Below are positions 46,614-63,834 of a DNA stretch of 64,000 nt, piece by piece. Made by a program: the position numbers and the translations under genes. Each line of letters starts with the position of its first letter. Positions within the stretch are counted from its first letter, which is position 1. The notes beneath the pieces were generated by a model that saw nothing but the letters and a program-made list of their open reading frames with translations, had not been told where the DNA came from and made no database searches. Source of the DNA: Pyrus communis (Eukaryota; Streptophyta; Magnoliopsida; Rosales; Rosaceae); assembly GCF_963583255.1 (NCBI RefSeq), contig NC_084815.1:3332150-3396149 (forward strand). Direction: 5' to 3'.

Positions 46614-47237
46614 TGTGGATGCAAATTTTCGCCTTCTCCTTCTTAAACGAAAATACACCTGCAAAACAATTAACACCTAAGGTCAAAGCCAAGAGCCTCA
46701 CGCGCCCACGATAAATGGGAAGGGTTTGGCCGAAGAACCTCCGATGCCAAAGTTAGAATTTGAGGGAGAAAGTGTTTAGAGAAATTTGGAGAATTTTGCA
46801 AGAGAATTGGACATATATTTTTGGAGAAATGAGGGGCTACATATAGGGGTGTGGCCGACCCTATTTGGAGAAAAGGGGTCCGGCCACTTATGGTGGTTTT
46901 TGGCTGTAATTGCAAGATATTATGTCAAAATAATATCTTGCAATCAATTAGAAAATTAATCAATTAATTAGGAACTTGATCAATTAATTTTGGTAATTGA
47001 TCATAATTTGAAAAGAATAAATAGGGGTTAACTTGTTTTGGTGGGGGGGGGGGGAGGGGTTGGGATTTGATGAGGATTGATGAAATAGGTTTTGAATAAA
47101 TACCTATTTTGATCACCTTTGACCTTGATTGAGCCGTTATTATCTACTTCCGGTGTGCCTCGAGGGTAATTTCATCTTTTTCACCCAAGAATCCTTATGT
47201 CGCCTTCATATTTTTCTCGATTATTTTTTACTTCACA
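46614..47237 (-). repeat. LTR of the LARD-like element (3' copy)
   Basis: Matches 51763-52383 along its length, including ggtgtggccgaccctatttgg and cacctttgaccttgatt segments. It contains a G12-type run at 47043-47054. Bounded on the plus strand by TGTGGATGC and TTTTTTACTTCACA. Confidence 0.8.
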
Positions 47238-47386
47238 AATGCCTCCACACCTACTGGGCTGCTCCCAGGAAATGGCAGCATGTGTAGAGATCTCTAACTT
47301 TAATGCAGATTCTCACTTGAACTCGGAATTAGATTCTTCTAGGAAAGGAAATAAATCACATCCAAAGCCTATTTAAGCCTATCTTA

Positions 47387-48256
47387 TGTAACACCCCGGC
47401 CCCGAAATATGTTTTATTTCGGAAAATAAGTATATTGGTGATAGGCCCGAACTAAACTCTTGTTTAGTTAACATACCATTAATCCTAATTAAACCCTTTA
47501 ATTTCAGGAACCCTCATAATAAATTTATAACCAACAATTAATTATCAAAGCATATGGATAAAACTCAAGTTATTAGCCCAAACTCCCTTCTCTTAGCACA
47601 ATCGTTCAACAAAAGATTTACCTCAATTAATTAGCTACCACTTAATGTGTTTCTTTATTTATAAGCCTTGTTTCCATCCATGGTCCACAATCACAATTTC
47701 TATATCAAATGCACTATTTCTTTTCACACTTTGTCACCACCTTCCTTTATAGATCAAATCTCATTCTAATTATTTATTTTCGAAGTGTTTAATCTCACTT
47801 ATTTTATGGCTGCATCTAACATCTTGTTAAACTGCCTACGTACCCTAAATAAGGATCAAGTCATTCGTAGTTCACGTTTTCAAAAATGCAAACCAAACCC
47901 GAATATATTCATTTAGTCCAACATATACCACAATCGTATTGATATGTAAACCATAGCAGTTAGGTCTCAGAAGTATAATTATAAATAAAGAAACACGTTA
48001 AGTGGTAGCTAATTAATCGAGGTAAATCTTTTGTTGAACGATTGTGCTAAAAGAAGAGAGTTTGGGTTAATAACTTGAGTTTTATCCGTATGCTTTGATA
48101 ATTAATTGTTGGTTATAAATTTATTGTAAAGGTTCATGAAATTAAAGGGTTTAATTGGGATTAGTGGTATGTTAACTAAACAAGAGTTTAGTTTGGGCCT
48201 ATCACCAATATGCTTATTTTTTGAAATAAAACGTATTTCGGGGCTGGGGTGTTACA
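47387..48256. mobile_element. Long-armed foldback (inverted-repeat) element
   Basis: Arms of about 280 bp (47387-47673 and 47979-48256) are near-perfect inverses around a unique spacer of about 305 bp. The outer ends read TGTAACACC on the left and GGTGTTACA on the right; the inner ends read cttataaataaagaaacac-type sequence. No meaningful frame is present (the frame 48136-48477 just crosses the right arm). It is nested inside the LARD-like element. It may be a foldback or MULE-type DNA element, or two LTRs in inverted orientation. A target duplication is not clear. Confidence 0.8.
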
Positions 48257-48864
48257 CCTTAAGTAGAGGATTAAATCAACTTAGAGGGAAATTTTTTATC
48301 CCTACAAGAACGAGAGAAAACTATAGGATATTTGTTCCCCCTTCCCTAGCACTCTTTTTTGCTTGCCCATGCAAAGAACTGTCTTCTGTTGATTTCTTTG
48401 TCTTCTCTGCGCTGCATCGATGTAAGAAATACTTAATCCTCCTTGTCTTCTTCTTGGGTGGTGCTGCCATGGGGTAGCCGTCAGGGTGGTGCAGCACATC
48501 GGCTGGCAGAGGCCAGGAGTCGGCTTGGCATGGGCCAAGGAGGTGGCATGGCAGAGGCTATTAGTTATGCTGCTCGGCTTAACTGAAGTCAAGGACTAGC
48601 TTGGCATGGGCCGAGGAAGTGGCGTGGCATGGCATGGGCCACAGTTTGGGCTGCCACGTCTAGGCTGCTTACCAAAAACGAGGAAACTACTTGAGTTTGA
48701 TTTCTCAGCTGCCGTAGATGAAGCAATTAAGGATAGAGCTGCCAAGATCGGAGTTACTGAAGATGAAGTGTCGGATGAGCGAACTGTTGAGTGCAAATTG
48801 GTTGATGCCCCCTAACCATTTGCTGCTTAATTGGTCTTCAAATATTCAATCTTTTGAGCTATGC

Positions 48865-49352
48865 AGCATTCTCGCATTGGAGAGCTCACCCAGATGGGTG
48901 TTGAGGAATTAGTTTACCCTTTCGCACTAAAAAACAATTAGTTTACCCTCTTGAACTGGATAGTTTACCCATATGGGTGTTGGGGAATTGGTTTACTTTT
49001 TCACACTAAAGATCAATTAGTTTATCCTCTCACACTGGAGAGCAGACCTATATGGGTGTCAGGAAATTGGTTTACCTTCTCGCACTGGAGAGCAATTAGT
49101 TTATTATTTCTCGAGAGCAATTAGTTTATCTTTTGTCACTGGAGAGCAGACCCATATGGGTGTCGGGGAATTGGTTTACCCTCGCACTGAATATCAATTA
49201 GTTTATCCTCTCGCACTAAATAGCATACCTATATGGGTGTTGGGGAATTGGTTTACCCTCTCACACTAGAGAGTAATTAGTTTATCCTCTCGCACTGGAG
49301 AGCAAACCCATATAGGTATCAGGGAATTAGTTTACCCTCTCGCACTAGAGAG
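48865..49352. repeat. Minisatellite, about six irregular units
   Basis: Repeated blocks built from catatgggtgt, ggggaattggtttaccctc and tcgcactggagagcaattag, spaced about 75-110 bp with internal variation. Units vary in length and no unique spacers alternate with constant repeats. Located in the interior of the LARD-like element. Confidence 0.85.
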
Positions 49353-51762
49353 TATGGAAGTCGTTATAATGAGCACAGCTGAGTAGAGCTGGACAACTGA
49401 AATAATCTTCAGCCTGTGAGGTTTTGTTCGATGATCTGCTCGAGACTTTGAACTGTTTATGGAACCCGCATAAAAGTGTACGTGGGAAGCGCGGTGAATT
49501 GCTCCCATATTTCTTCAAGTATTGCACCATCGTTAGATGTTTTGTCTTATGCCTTTCTGAAGCTTGGTTGGTGATCAGCTGAGAATCTGAATAGATTGCA
49601 AGCTTTTTCACCACTAAGGCATTCGCTAGCAAGGGTTACTAATAAAGCCTTGTCTTCTGCTCCATCGTTGGATGCTTTAAAGTTTGAAGTGTCGTGGGCT
49701 TAGTCGACTCAAGCCATATGGCAAGATTAGTATAGCTGGGAGCCTTGGTGTAAGATCGGCATAGTTAAGAGCCATGGTGGCAGATCAAGGGTTGCCGGGA
49801 GTGGTGGAGCAGGTAGGCACGACTATGAGCACAGAGCTAGGGCTGGCTTGGGTTCAGTTGTGCGCAACATGAAGAATTGGACCACTAGGTCTGTGATGCT
49901 TAGCTACTGGTAATGTGCTGCTTTAGTATTGAATTACCTGGAGTGTTGAGAACAAACCTTGTTTTCGGTTCTTGGTAGTTGGGCTAGTGTGTTTTTTTGG
50001 TACTCGTCTGCCCTCAATGCACCATTAGGCTGAGCTGGTACGTTTGTCGGAACATAAGTAATATTTGTATCAGAAAATCTATGTAGGATAGCCTCGTCTG
50101 CTAATGAAAGGTGACCCAATTTTGTTGGTCATGTCTCATTGGAGAGCCTCGTTAGTAACTTCGTTGAACTAGAAATCGCGCAATCGTTCGATCAGGAACC
50201 TCTTAACTTATTCTTGAATTTTCCTTTAGCATGGCAGCGGAACTTTCGGTTGCCCCCGATCGTGACCTGCTGGTCTAGGCTGCTCTTCCATGTGTTCAGC
50301 TCATCTATGTCACGGTTGCGTTGCATGTGATATGTTCCTAATAGGTGAGCGAATTTCTCGCAGGCTACCGGTTGAACTTGAACCGGATTGAGTGACTGTT
50401 TCTCTCTATTTGTGGTGCTGCCTATTCCGATGTGAGGTGGATGACACTCCTTGCAGGCCTAGCCGCAAATGAACACTTCACTTGGAAGGTTGCTCATGTT
50501 GATTATCGGAGTGTGGCCCTAACCGTGAATGTATGCTCGTCTGTGGACCTAGCCGAAAGTGCATGCTCCTCCACGTGCTAAGACGAGAGTATACGCTATC
50601 TCGAGAGCCTAGCCGAGAGTGTACATTGCCTAACGCTCAGTTTGTGGCTGGTCGATGAGCTACTTGCCGAGACGTTGCTGAAGAAGTTCGTCGTCTGCCT
50701 TTGTCCTACTACAAGAAACCTCGTCTAGGGCAAGTTGTAAGAGCTGATTCACCAAGGTTGTCTACTGTGCGAGAGGGCTTGTCAACTCTATTACTTGTCG
50801 GGACAAATATTGTTCACCATTTGGGTTGCAAGAGCTTAGACGGAATGCGTTTCCTTAAGTAGTGGAAGTGTGGTAGACTCCAAGAGAAAGATTTGAGTTG
50901 GGAAATATCAAATCTGCAGAAAAATAGGGTGAAAATGCCTTCGATTTAATCGTCGGCCTAGAAATTTGAAACGGGGACGGTAGAACCGGTCTTGGACCAG
51001 CCTGGGTTACTTAGGATACACGAAAATGGATTGGGCCACGAAAGTGGGTTCGATCTCGAATTGGGTCGTATGAGCCGGTCAGATCACTAGAGCAAGTCAG
51101 GCCACTAGCGTGGGTTGCCTCACGTGCTGTGCACCTGGGCGCTGGGCCTGTTTCCTCCTAGACGCTGCTTGGGACGGCTGCTGTGTAGAGTGGGCCTGGG
51201 CCAGGCCTTGCAAAATGGTCTAGGCCTGGGCTTGGCGTTGCTCCGTGGTGTGGGCCTGGGCATTCTAGGCTTCGGTTGCTGGTGTATGGGCCTAAGTTGC
51301 TGAAGTGACAACAAGCTGGGCTGCCTTTAAGGCTTGCTCCTTTTGGGCCATGGCCTGCTCAATCTGGGATGGTTGCCTTGTGGCATGGGCTTGGGCCTAT
51401 TGCTACGAGGTGTCCTGCTCACGGTGGGTGTGGATCTCATCGTGGGTGGCCATGGTGGTTGCTGTCGTGGTGGCTGCTACAGTGACACCCCGTGGTGGTG
51501 GTGCCGCTCCATTTGTCTTTGTGTTGAGCCTTGTGGATTGATGTGGTCCCAATTCTTAAAAGTTGGAATTTTCGTTCGTCGTGGTTTCTGAGTTTCTAGT
51601 CATTGGACTTTTCTTTTACGTTTTATCAAAGAATTTTTATAAATAAAAATTCCAAGAATAAGAACATACGAAAAATCTACAAATGAACAAGAAGACGAAA
51701 AACCTTGAATGCGAGAGTCTTTACGAGTGTGTAAATCAAGACTCTCAATGAAAGCATCAATT

Positions 51763-52383
51763 TGTGGATGCAAATTTCCGCCTTCTCCTTCTTGGACGAA
51801 AATGCACCTACAAAACAATTAACACCTAAGGCCAAGGCCAAAAGTCTCGCGCTCCCACGATGAATGGGGGGCTTTGGCCGAAGAACCTCCGATGCCAAAG
51901 TTAGAATTTGAGGGAGAAAGTGTTCAGAGAAATTTGGAGAATTTTGTAAGAGAATTGGACTTCGGTTTTTGGAGAAATGGTTGGGGGGGGGCTATATATA
52001 GGGGTGTGGCCGACCCTATTTGGAGAAAAGGGGTCCGGCCACTTATGGTGGTTTTTTGCTCTAATTGCAAGATATTATGTCAAAATAAGATCTTGTAATC
52101 AATTAATTGGGAAATTAATTAGGAAATTAATCAATTAATTTTGGTAATTAATCCTAATTTGAAAATAATAAATATGGGTTACCTTGTGGGGAGGATTTGA
52201 TGAGGAGTGATGAAATTGATTTTGAATAAATACCTATTTTGATCACCTTTGACATTGATTAAGCTGTTATTGTCTACTTCTTGCGTGTAGGAGTTCCAGT
52301 GTGCCTCGAGAGTAATTTCATCTTTTTCACCCAAGAATTCACGTGTCGCATTCATATTTTTCTCGATTATTTTTTACTCCATA
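51763..52383 (-). repeat. LTR of the LARD-like element (5' copy)
   Basis: Partner of 46614-47237. On the minus strand it starts near TGGAGTAAAAAATAATCGAG and ends GCATCCACA. It carries the LTR TATA motif at about 51996-52006. Confidence 0.8.
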
Positions 52384-52695
52384 GTCATCTAAACTAATAA
52401 TATTTTGTGGTTGGTTTAAAATTAATTTATGGTATAATACTGATTCAAGAAATAAAGTTACAAGATTTTTAACTTCATAGCAGTGTGGATGAAAATTATT
52501 CTCAGTATAGAGTTGTAATTTTGAATATAATCATTTCCACGACAACTTGTGAAGGTTGTTCTAGCTATACTATGATTATCACTAAAAAGAGCTTGTAATT
52601 TAACAAGTTAAGAGCTTATACTCCTACTGTATCACACTAAGTTTTGTGTTCAACTCTACCTCACAATACTGCTCTGTAGTACGGAAAAATACTAA

Positions 52696-53279
52696 GGGTT
52701 TGTTTGGTATTCTATTTAAAAAAATTTATAATTTCTCAAAACATTTCTTAAGAATTTTTCTTGAAAACATTTTTCTTTAAGACTTAAAAACTTGTTTGGT
52801 ATACGATTTAAAATTTTTAAATCTTATAACCTAAACTGGACAAAGAGAACAAAAAAAAAGGGGCCGAGCGAGAAAAAAGAGAGGATAAAAGAAAAAAAGA
52901 GATGATTAGATGAAAGAGAAAGAAGTGAGAGGATCAGAAGAAATAGAAAGGAAGATGAGTGAGATAAAGAATCAAGAGAATGAAGAGAGCGGATTGGAGG
53001 AGAAACGATAAATGTAATAAATGTAATAAGGGAGAGAGAAAAAGAAGAAAAGAGAGATTTGGAGTGTGGGGGAGGAGAGAGAAAAAAGAAATAAGTGAGT
53101 TTAAGTTTAAAAACTCTAAAAAGTCACTTTTTGTGTTTTTAGATAATAGATTATATTTTTGAGTTAGTTTTGAGTTCAGTTTTTTAAAATAGTCATACCA
53201 AATAAATTTTTAAGGCTTAAAACTTAAAAATTGTTTTTGAGTTTAAAAATTGGATTCAAAAAGAGTACCAAACAGATTC
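52696..53279. mobile_element. Tourist-like (PIF/Harbinger) non-autonomous element
   Basis: Starts GGGTTTGTTTGGTATTC and ends with the inverse type (GAATCTGTTTGGTACTC read from the right). It is flanked by TAA on both sides (52693-52695 and 53280-53282), the 3-bp target of PIF/Harbinger elements. The interior is AT-rich with a purine block (52840-53075). The short frames are compositional; there is no transposase. Confidence 0.75.
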
Positions 53280-53430
53280 TAAATGATTTCCACCTGGAAT
53301 ACATTACCTAATTTTCTCCTTTTCAAAATAACAACAAAAACAGAAAGGGAAAAATCTGTTGAAGCTTTTTGCCTCCAAATCGCAAATCCGAAGGCCGGTG
53401 CCGTCCTTGAGAGGGAAAGGCATGCGACAA

Positions 53431-53560
53431 AGACGTGACCGTAAGGGATAGACGGCCAGTTTTAGCCTTTAGGTCGAGAGACCGTGCTAAACCCTAAAGA
53501 GGTCGTCGCAAGACATACGTTTTAGCTAGCCGTCCTTCCCTTGCCACGTGTAGGGCCACG
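53431..53560. other. GC-rich imperfect hairpin
   Basis: The left arm acgtgaccgtaagggatagacggccag (53434-53460 region) pairs with the right arm ctagccgtccttcccttgccacgt (53526-53549 region) with few mismatches. The loop contains cctttaggtc and ccctaaagaggtc, which can pair again. No frame is present. It could be a short MITE or another inverted repeat. Confidence 0.6.
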
Positions 53561-55469
53561 AATTGCTTTCTTACAATTCATATCGACTTGACGGCAGTGG
53601 AGTCACCACCACAATTGCCATGACACGTTAGCTGATCAATTGGGTTGATCCCAAGCAGCTGCCCTATGCTGCTTCCACGTGGATCTCAAGATCACGTATC
53701 TGATAGCATAGTAATTCAATAATGCAGACCATAGACAAGCAATAAAGGTTGAATCCTCCTTTCTGTGTGAAAAGGGCGCCAGCACAGAAGGAATTGGACG
53801 GGAGAAAAAAGGTGAACACGGCGGAACGTAACAGACCTTGGAGAATTCTCTTTTTTACGAAAATATATTATCCATCCTCTTATCTTATCAAATATGATGT
53901 TAAACAAAATTAGATACGCGCACTAATAAATTAAACAGACACTATTAAAAAAAATTCATGAATATTAATTACAATGAATTTCTTAATTTAGAATTGAATT
54001 TACACCTCGCTTTCTGCTTATCTTTTTAACTATTCAAACGGTGATAAGCTTAAAATGTGAAGAAAGCTTTGTATTATGGATAGGAAGAAAGATTTAGCAA
54101 TTATGAACCCATAAAAGTATACAAATGACCTCCATTATTTAGTAGAAGTGGAATGCCCCAAACCCTAGTGGAAGAAAATGGTGGAATAGGCAACATAATT
54201 GGGGTAGAAGTGGCTATGGCACTATAACTAGCGATGGGTATTGGTTTCTAATTAAAGTGATCCAAACCGAGTCTCAAATTCCAACATGTATACCACCTCG
54301 ATACATTAAGACAATACAAAGGTTTTCACATCATTTGTTGGACCCACCCACTACAGGAGGAAAAGGGCCGAATTTAAGTTGAGGTGACACACTTGCGTTC
54401 TATAATTGCAATCTTAGACTATTAGTTCCACTGAAGAAACTTCTTTGAGCAAAAGGTTTGACAGATAACCTTTAGTTAAGAAAATTTGGTACGTGTTCAG
54501 ATAATACATTTCACGTGATTTATTATATTAAGTGTTGTATATATTATATGAATGAGCAATATAGTTGATATGTCTCATTTTTAGAGTATGTTAATAAAAA
54601 ACAAATACTCATGTTATAATTTTAGTTGAATAATATTACTTGACGGTGTTCTTTGTGTATATTGAATAATCTCTCCCTATAATCAATCCAAAAGTTATTA
54701 ATATATCACTAAAATGTATTGCAGATTCATGTCCTCTGCTATTTAAAATTGAACATCCACTTTGAGAGGGTACAAGTAGTACTACTTCATATTCACATAG
54801 AGAAAGAGAATTAAAAACAAATGAAGTCTAGACAATTATTTGACTTTAGCCTTGCATAATACAAAAACAAAAACAAAACACACGTATAAGCATCTTATGC
54901 ATGGTGCCCACGATAACGAGGGAGCGATTAGGGAAAAAGCTATATTGGACAGACACCTTCATCCACCAGCCTGTTCCTTTCTTGCTATCATCTGTTCTAT
55001 CTTAAAGAGGAGGAAATTAGTGTAAAAACGAAAATTATTAAGTGGTCCAAATAATGCAGAGGAGGAATTGACAGCAGGAAATAAAGGGTGTCAAATGGTA
55101 GGGAGTCTAGGGACTTGCAGCTTTCGTTCGTTTTCTTCTCTCATTTTCATCCCCTGAAAAAAGAGGCTTTGAAAGTGAAGGTTGAATTAAAAGGCTGGTG
55201 TGATTTGAAGTTTTTAGAAAGTTCATCAAAAGATGTACATGTAATGGAAAAAGATGGTGTGCGGTAGGTCAAGGATCATGTGCTTCGGGCTATTGATATC
55301 AAACCAAAATTTTAAAAATAATTAAAAACAAAAGAGAAATAACAAGTATCCTAGGTTGAATCTTTTGCTGGGAAATAATTAAGGGGCTTATCACTTACGG
55401 TCCTATTTACTCAACAGTGCGTTGGATTTACTGCAGAACTTAAGGAGCTTGTAAGGAGACGTCAATTTT
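53561..55469. other. Intergenic, no gene seen
   Basis: No coding or repeat feature was recognised apart from AT-rich stretches. Several short frames carry no motif. Confidence 0.45.
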
Positions 55470-55790
55470 TTCTAAACTTGTAAAGAGTTGTCAATTTATT
55501 CACTGAACTTTAATCTTAACCGATTATCCCCTGAACTTTTATAATTGGTTAATTTTCTTCCTAAACTTTAATTTTAGCCAATTGTCGTCCTAAACTTTTA
55601 TAATTGGTCAATTTTCCTTTCAACTTTAATTTTAGCTGATTACATGGCTCCCGTAAACGTTCATGAGAGTAATCGGCTAAAATAGCCAATTATAAAAGTT
55701 CATAAAGGTAATCGGCTAAAATTAAAATTTAGGAGAAATTGACCAATTATAAAAATTTAAGGAGTAATTTGCTAAAATTTGAGAGAAAAC
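55470..55790. repeat. Tandem plus inverted repeat block
   Basis: Units built from aactttaattttagccaatt and cctaaacttttataattggtcaa recur three times in direct order (55500-55645) and then in inverse order (55670-55775, for example taatcggctaaaattaaaatt). The whole can fold into a long hairpin. Probably a foldback-type MITE; related decayed sequence lies near 44050-44125. Confidence 0.65.
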
Positions 55791-56035
55791 CCCTTGTTAT
55801 TTGTAAAAATACTACTCAAAGTTTCAAACTATATACTTATTCTTGACAACTAGGAGATGTCGGTTTTCTCCTTTATTTATTTATTTATTTTGAAAATGCT
55901 ACGTACTCAAACTATCCTAATAATGTTGGTTTTCGTCTAGTAGTATATATGGGGACACAACCAAGTGACCATCAAAGAATTTATGAATTTCGTTTTCTTC
56001 TGTTTTGTAGCAATTAAGAACACTGTCATTTTAGC

Positions 56036-56260
56036 AAGGGGCTTGTAACTCAGTTAAGCAAATTATACATGAAGTCTTGAGTTCAAGGCTCGCATTCCAG
56101 ACTAATACATCGCTTGTATGAGAAAATTAGACTACCAAATTTGGGGTTGAATCCTTGCCAATTTGGTTTACTAGGTGAATTAAGGATTTGCTTAATTAAG
56201 TATGCATCTGTCTAACAACATAAGTCGAAAGTATAAAACATTTTCTTAACCAAAAAACAC
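56036..56260 (+). mobile_element. Possible tRNA-derived SINE
   Basis: Starts ggggcttgtaactcagttaag, A-box-like as in a tRNA 5' half, with tgagttcaaggctcgc about 50 bases on, close to a B box (GTTCAANNC). It runs into tgtatgagaaaattag and ends in A-rich sequence. It is not a functional tRNA: the cloverleaf does not close. No target duplication was confirmed. Confidence 0.4.
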
Positions 56261-57170
56261 TACAAATTTTGAACTTTAATGGAAAGGGTATTCATTAATT
56301 TCTTTAATCATTTGAATAAGAAATTACTGCATACAATGAATGCATACGGTTCGCTGTTTGGTCTACATGATCGGATAGAATATGACAGTGAAGTATATAG
56401 CCATTGTCTGGAAAAGCCCGTACAAACTGAATCGACCTCTTGAAACTCGATAAGCGTGTCGTTCTCTTCCCCTGTTTGTAGGATATATCACATTCACATG
56501 GTTCCATTTCAAGCATTCTGGCCAACAGCTATGGCTGGTCCATTAGACAAATTAGATTGTTCAGTACGTGCTCTCTCGGCCCTATATCACATTATCACTA
56601 TTGTGGGATGTGGACATTGCACTCTCTCAGTTTCACTGGCATATATGCATAGATACAAGGGTGCATCAAATATTAGGGATAACTTTACCTTTTACCAACA
56701 AATTAAATCAACTGCAGATTCATTTTTACACCAAATACATACGTGAAAATTGAAATGTGGTATAAAGAAGCAGCATACGAAATACAGGGTCTTACTTTCC
56801 AGTACTCCACGATGATCAAAGGCGGTTTTGGTGATGAGCAAGTGGAGCGACCGCACAAGATTGAACTTTATAGGGTCTCCAAGATTTTCAATGCACAAAT
56901 ATTTGTTAAATTTGATATTTAAGAATAACAAAATATGTATTGATGGTTATGGCGTCAATGCAAAAGATAAATTCTAGTATTTGAATGTTTGAATGTGAGA
57001 GGCCCCATTCGTGAGTCGTGACTACGTACTACTTAAATGTTAACCGTGGCTGCTAGTCCTGCACCCCTGCTAATGGACTATTATATATACTTGTACATCT
57101 CTGTACGTGTGTTTAGCGTATGCAAGCTGATTCATATGTAGGAAGATGACAATTAAGCTTATATCATGTT

Positions 57171-57310
57171 GATGCATACAACTCTTGTTCAAGGACTCGT
57201 CGTATCGTGCACGGTGGCTGCATCAAATATAAGCACGTCGATGCATACAACTCTCAAGGACTCGCCGTAGCGCACACGGTGACTGCATCAAATTTAAAGG
57301 ACGACGATGC
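57171..57310. repeat. 66-bp tandem duplication
   Basis: gatgcatacaactct...caaggactcg...cacggtg(g/a)ctgcatcaaat appears twice in succession (from 57171 and 57239), and a third start (gatgcatgcat) follows at 57306. The frame 57223-57486 on the minus strand overlaps it and is not convincing as a gene. Confidence 0.8.
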
Positions 57311-58257
57311 ATGCATCTTGAATTACAACTTCCTTCTTTGGAAAAGTTTACATTTACCTCCGAAAACGATCTGCGAGTCCGACTAGTCCACATACTAGCG
57401 TTTGTGGTTAGAATTAACGAAACATGAGTTTTATATACTACATCAGCATGACAAGTGTGATGTATGATATAGACGGGTGCATCCAATAGAATTTTTTAAC
57501 ATAAGCTAAGCCATGAACTTAAACCCCCAAATCGACGCGTTTAAGAGAAAAAAAGGTATTATGCCAAATCGTGAGGACGAGGAATATGCTGAATATCCTC
57601 TCTTAAAACGAATGTACGCACCCTCTCCCGCAAATATCCATACATAATCTCACTATTATATGATGGATTGTACAACATGAAAAATCGATGGTAGGCATTG
57701 CCTGTTATAGCTTAACGAACGAATGGTTACGATAATGGTCATCTGATCTAGTGACATCTAACCTCTACTTGGTTCAAGGATATGTGTTCGTCATGGATAA
57801 ATTTCCGGTCTAAGAAAAAATGAAGATTAATGGGTGTAAATGGATGACGCACGATACCCAGTGATTCATGAGTTCCGAAATCTCTTTTTCTGATCAAACG
57901 GAGTTTGGAAAACTGAAAAATATGTTGGAATTAAGGGCATAAGCGAACAAGTACAAGGAAACAAAGATTCAATTACAAAAATAGCTTCAAGAACAAATGA
58001 CTTGCAGTCATTTCAACAGTGAAAATACTTCATACAAAACTAAATGGTAAATACAAAATGAAAGCACTAGAAAGAACAGGGCCCTAACACTCTCTCACCC
58101 CCTGAAATCTGGCTGATCTCTACATCAGTATGCATCTCTATTTCTGTTCATTTTTCTTAAGAAGCAAATATTAGTACATATTGACTATATGGACTGTGTT
58201 GTTGACTAGACATAACATCAGGTATTAATGCTTGAGGACTTCCTCGAATTCGAATAC
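57311..58257. other. 3' flank of the CDPK gene
   Basis: Non-coding. The 3' UTR of the minus-strand kinase gene should lie in about 57950-58257. No other gene is seen. Confidence 0.5.

Positions 58258-63834
<5,577 letters not shown>

Larger units (their letters stand above)
46614..52383 (-). mobile_element. LARD-like LTR retrotransposon without pol, 5.8 kb
   Basis: Direct LTRs of about 0.62 kb at 46614-47237 and 51763-52383 flank an interior of about 4.5 kb. Orientation is minus: the LTRs have a TATA motif (cctatatatag on the minus strand near 51996-52006) followed by a leader only in that sense, and an ATG at 51603 (MTRNSETTTNENSNF) resembles a degenerate gag start below the 5' LTR. No reverse transcriptase, integrase or RNase H is detectable, so it fits a large retrotransposon derivative. 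The interior holds a tandem repeat (48865-49352) and a nested foldback (47387-48256). Flanking 5-mers do not match, so the target duplication is lost or the ends are off by bases. Confidence 0.7.

Noticed and set aside
48136..48477. 113-aa frame crossing the right foldback arm
   Set aside because: It starts in repeat sequence and runs across the element boundary; no recognisable protein.
48865..49352. CRISPR-like repeated array
   Set aside because: Units are irregular, spacers are not unique, and the host is a plant; it is a minisatellite in a retroelement.
51115..51591. Cys/Trp/Gly-rich frames
   Set aside because: They lie in the non-coding interior of the LARD-like element and show no motif; G/T-rich composition explains them.
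53641..53680. Possible microRNA-like segment (ttgatcccaagcagctgcc)
   Set aside because: No convincing star-strand partner at precursor distance could be found by eye.
56304..56525. Minus-strand frame with HCHI, resembling the laccase/multicopper oxidase copper site
   Set aside because: Only a four-residue coincidence; no neighbouring copper ligands, no cupredoxin context and no exon structure.
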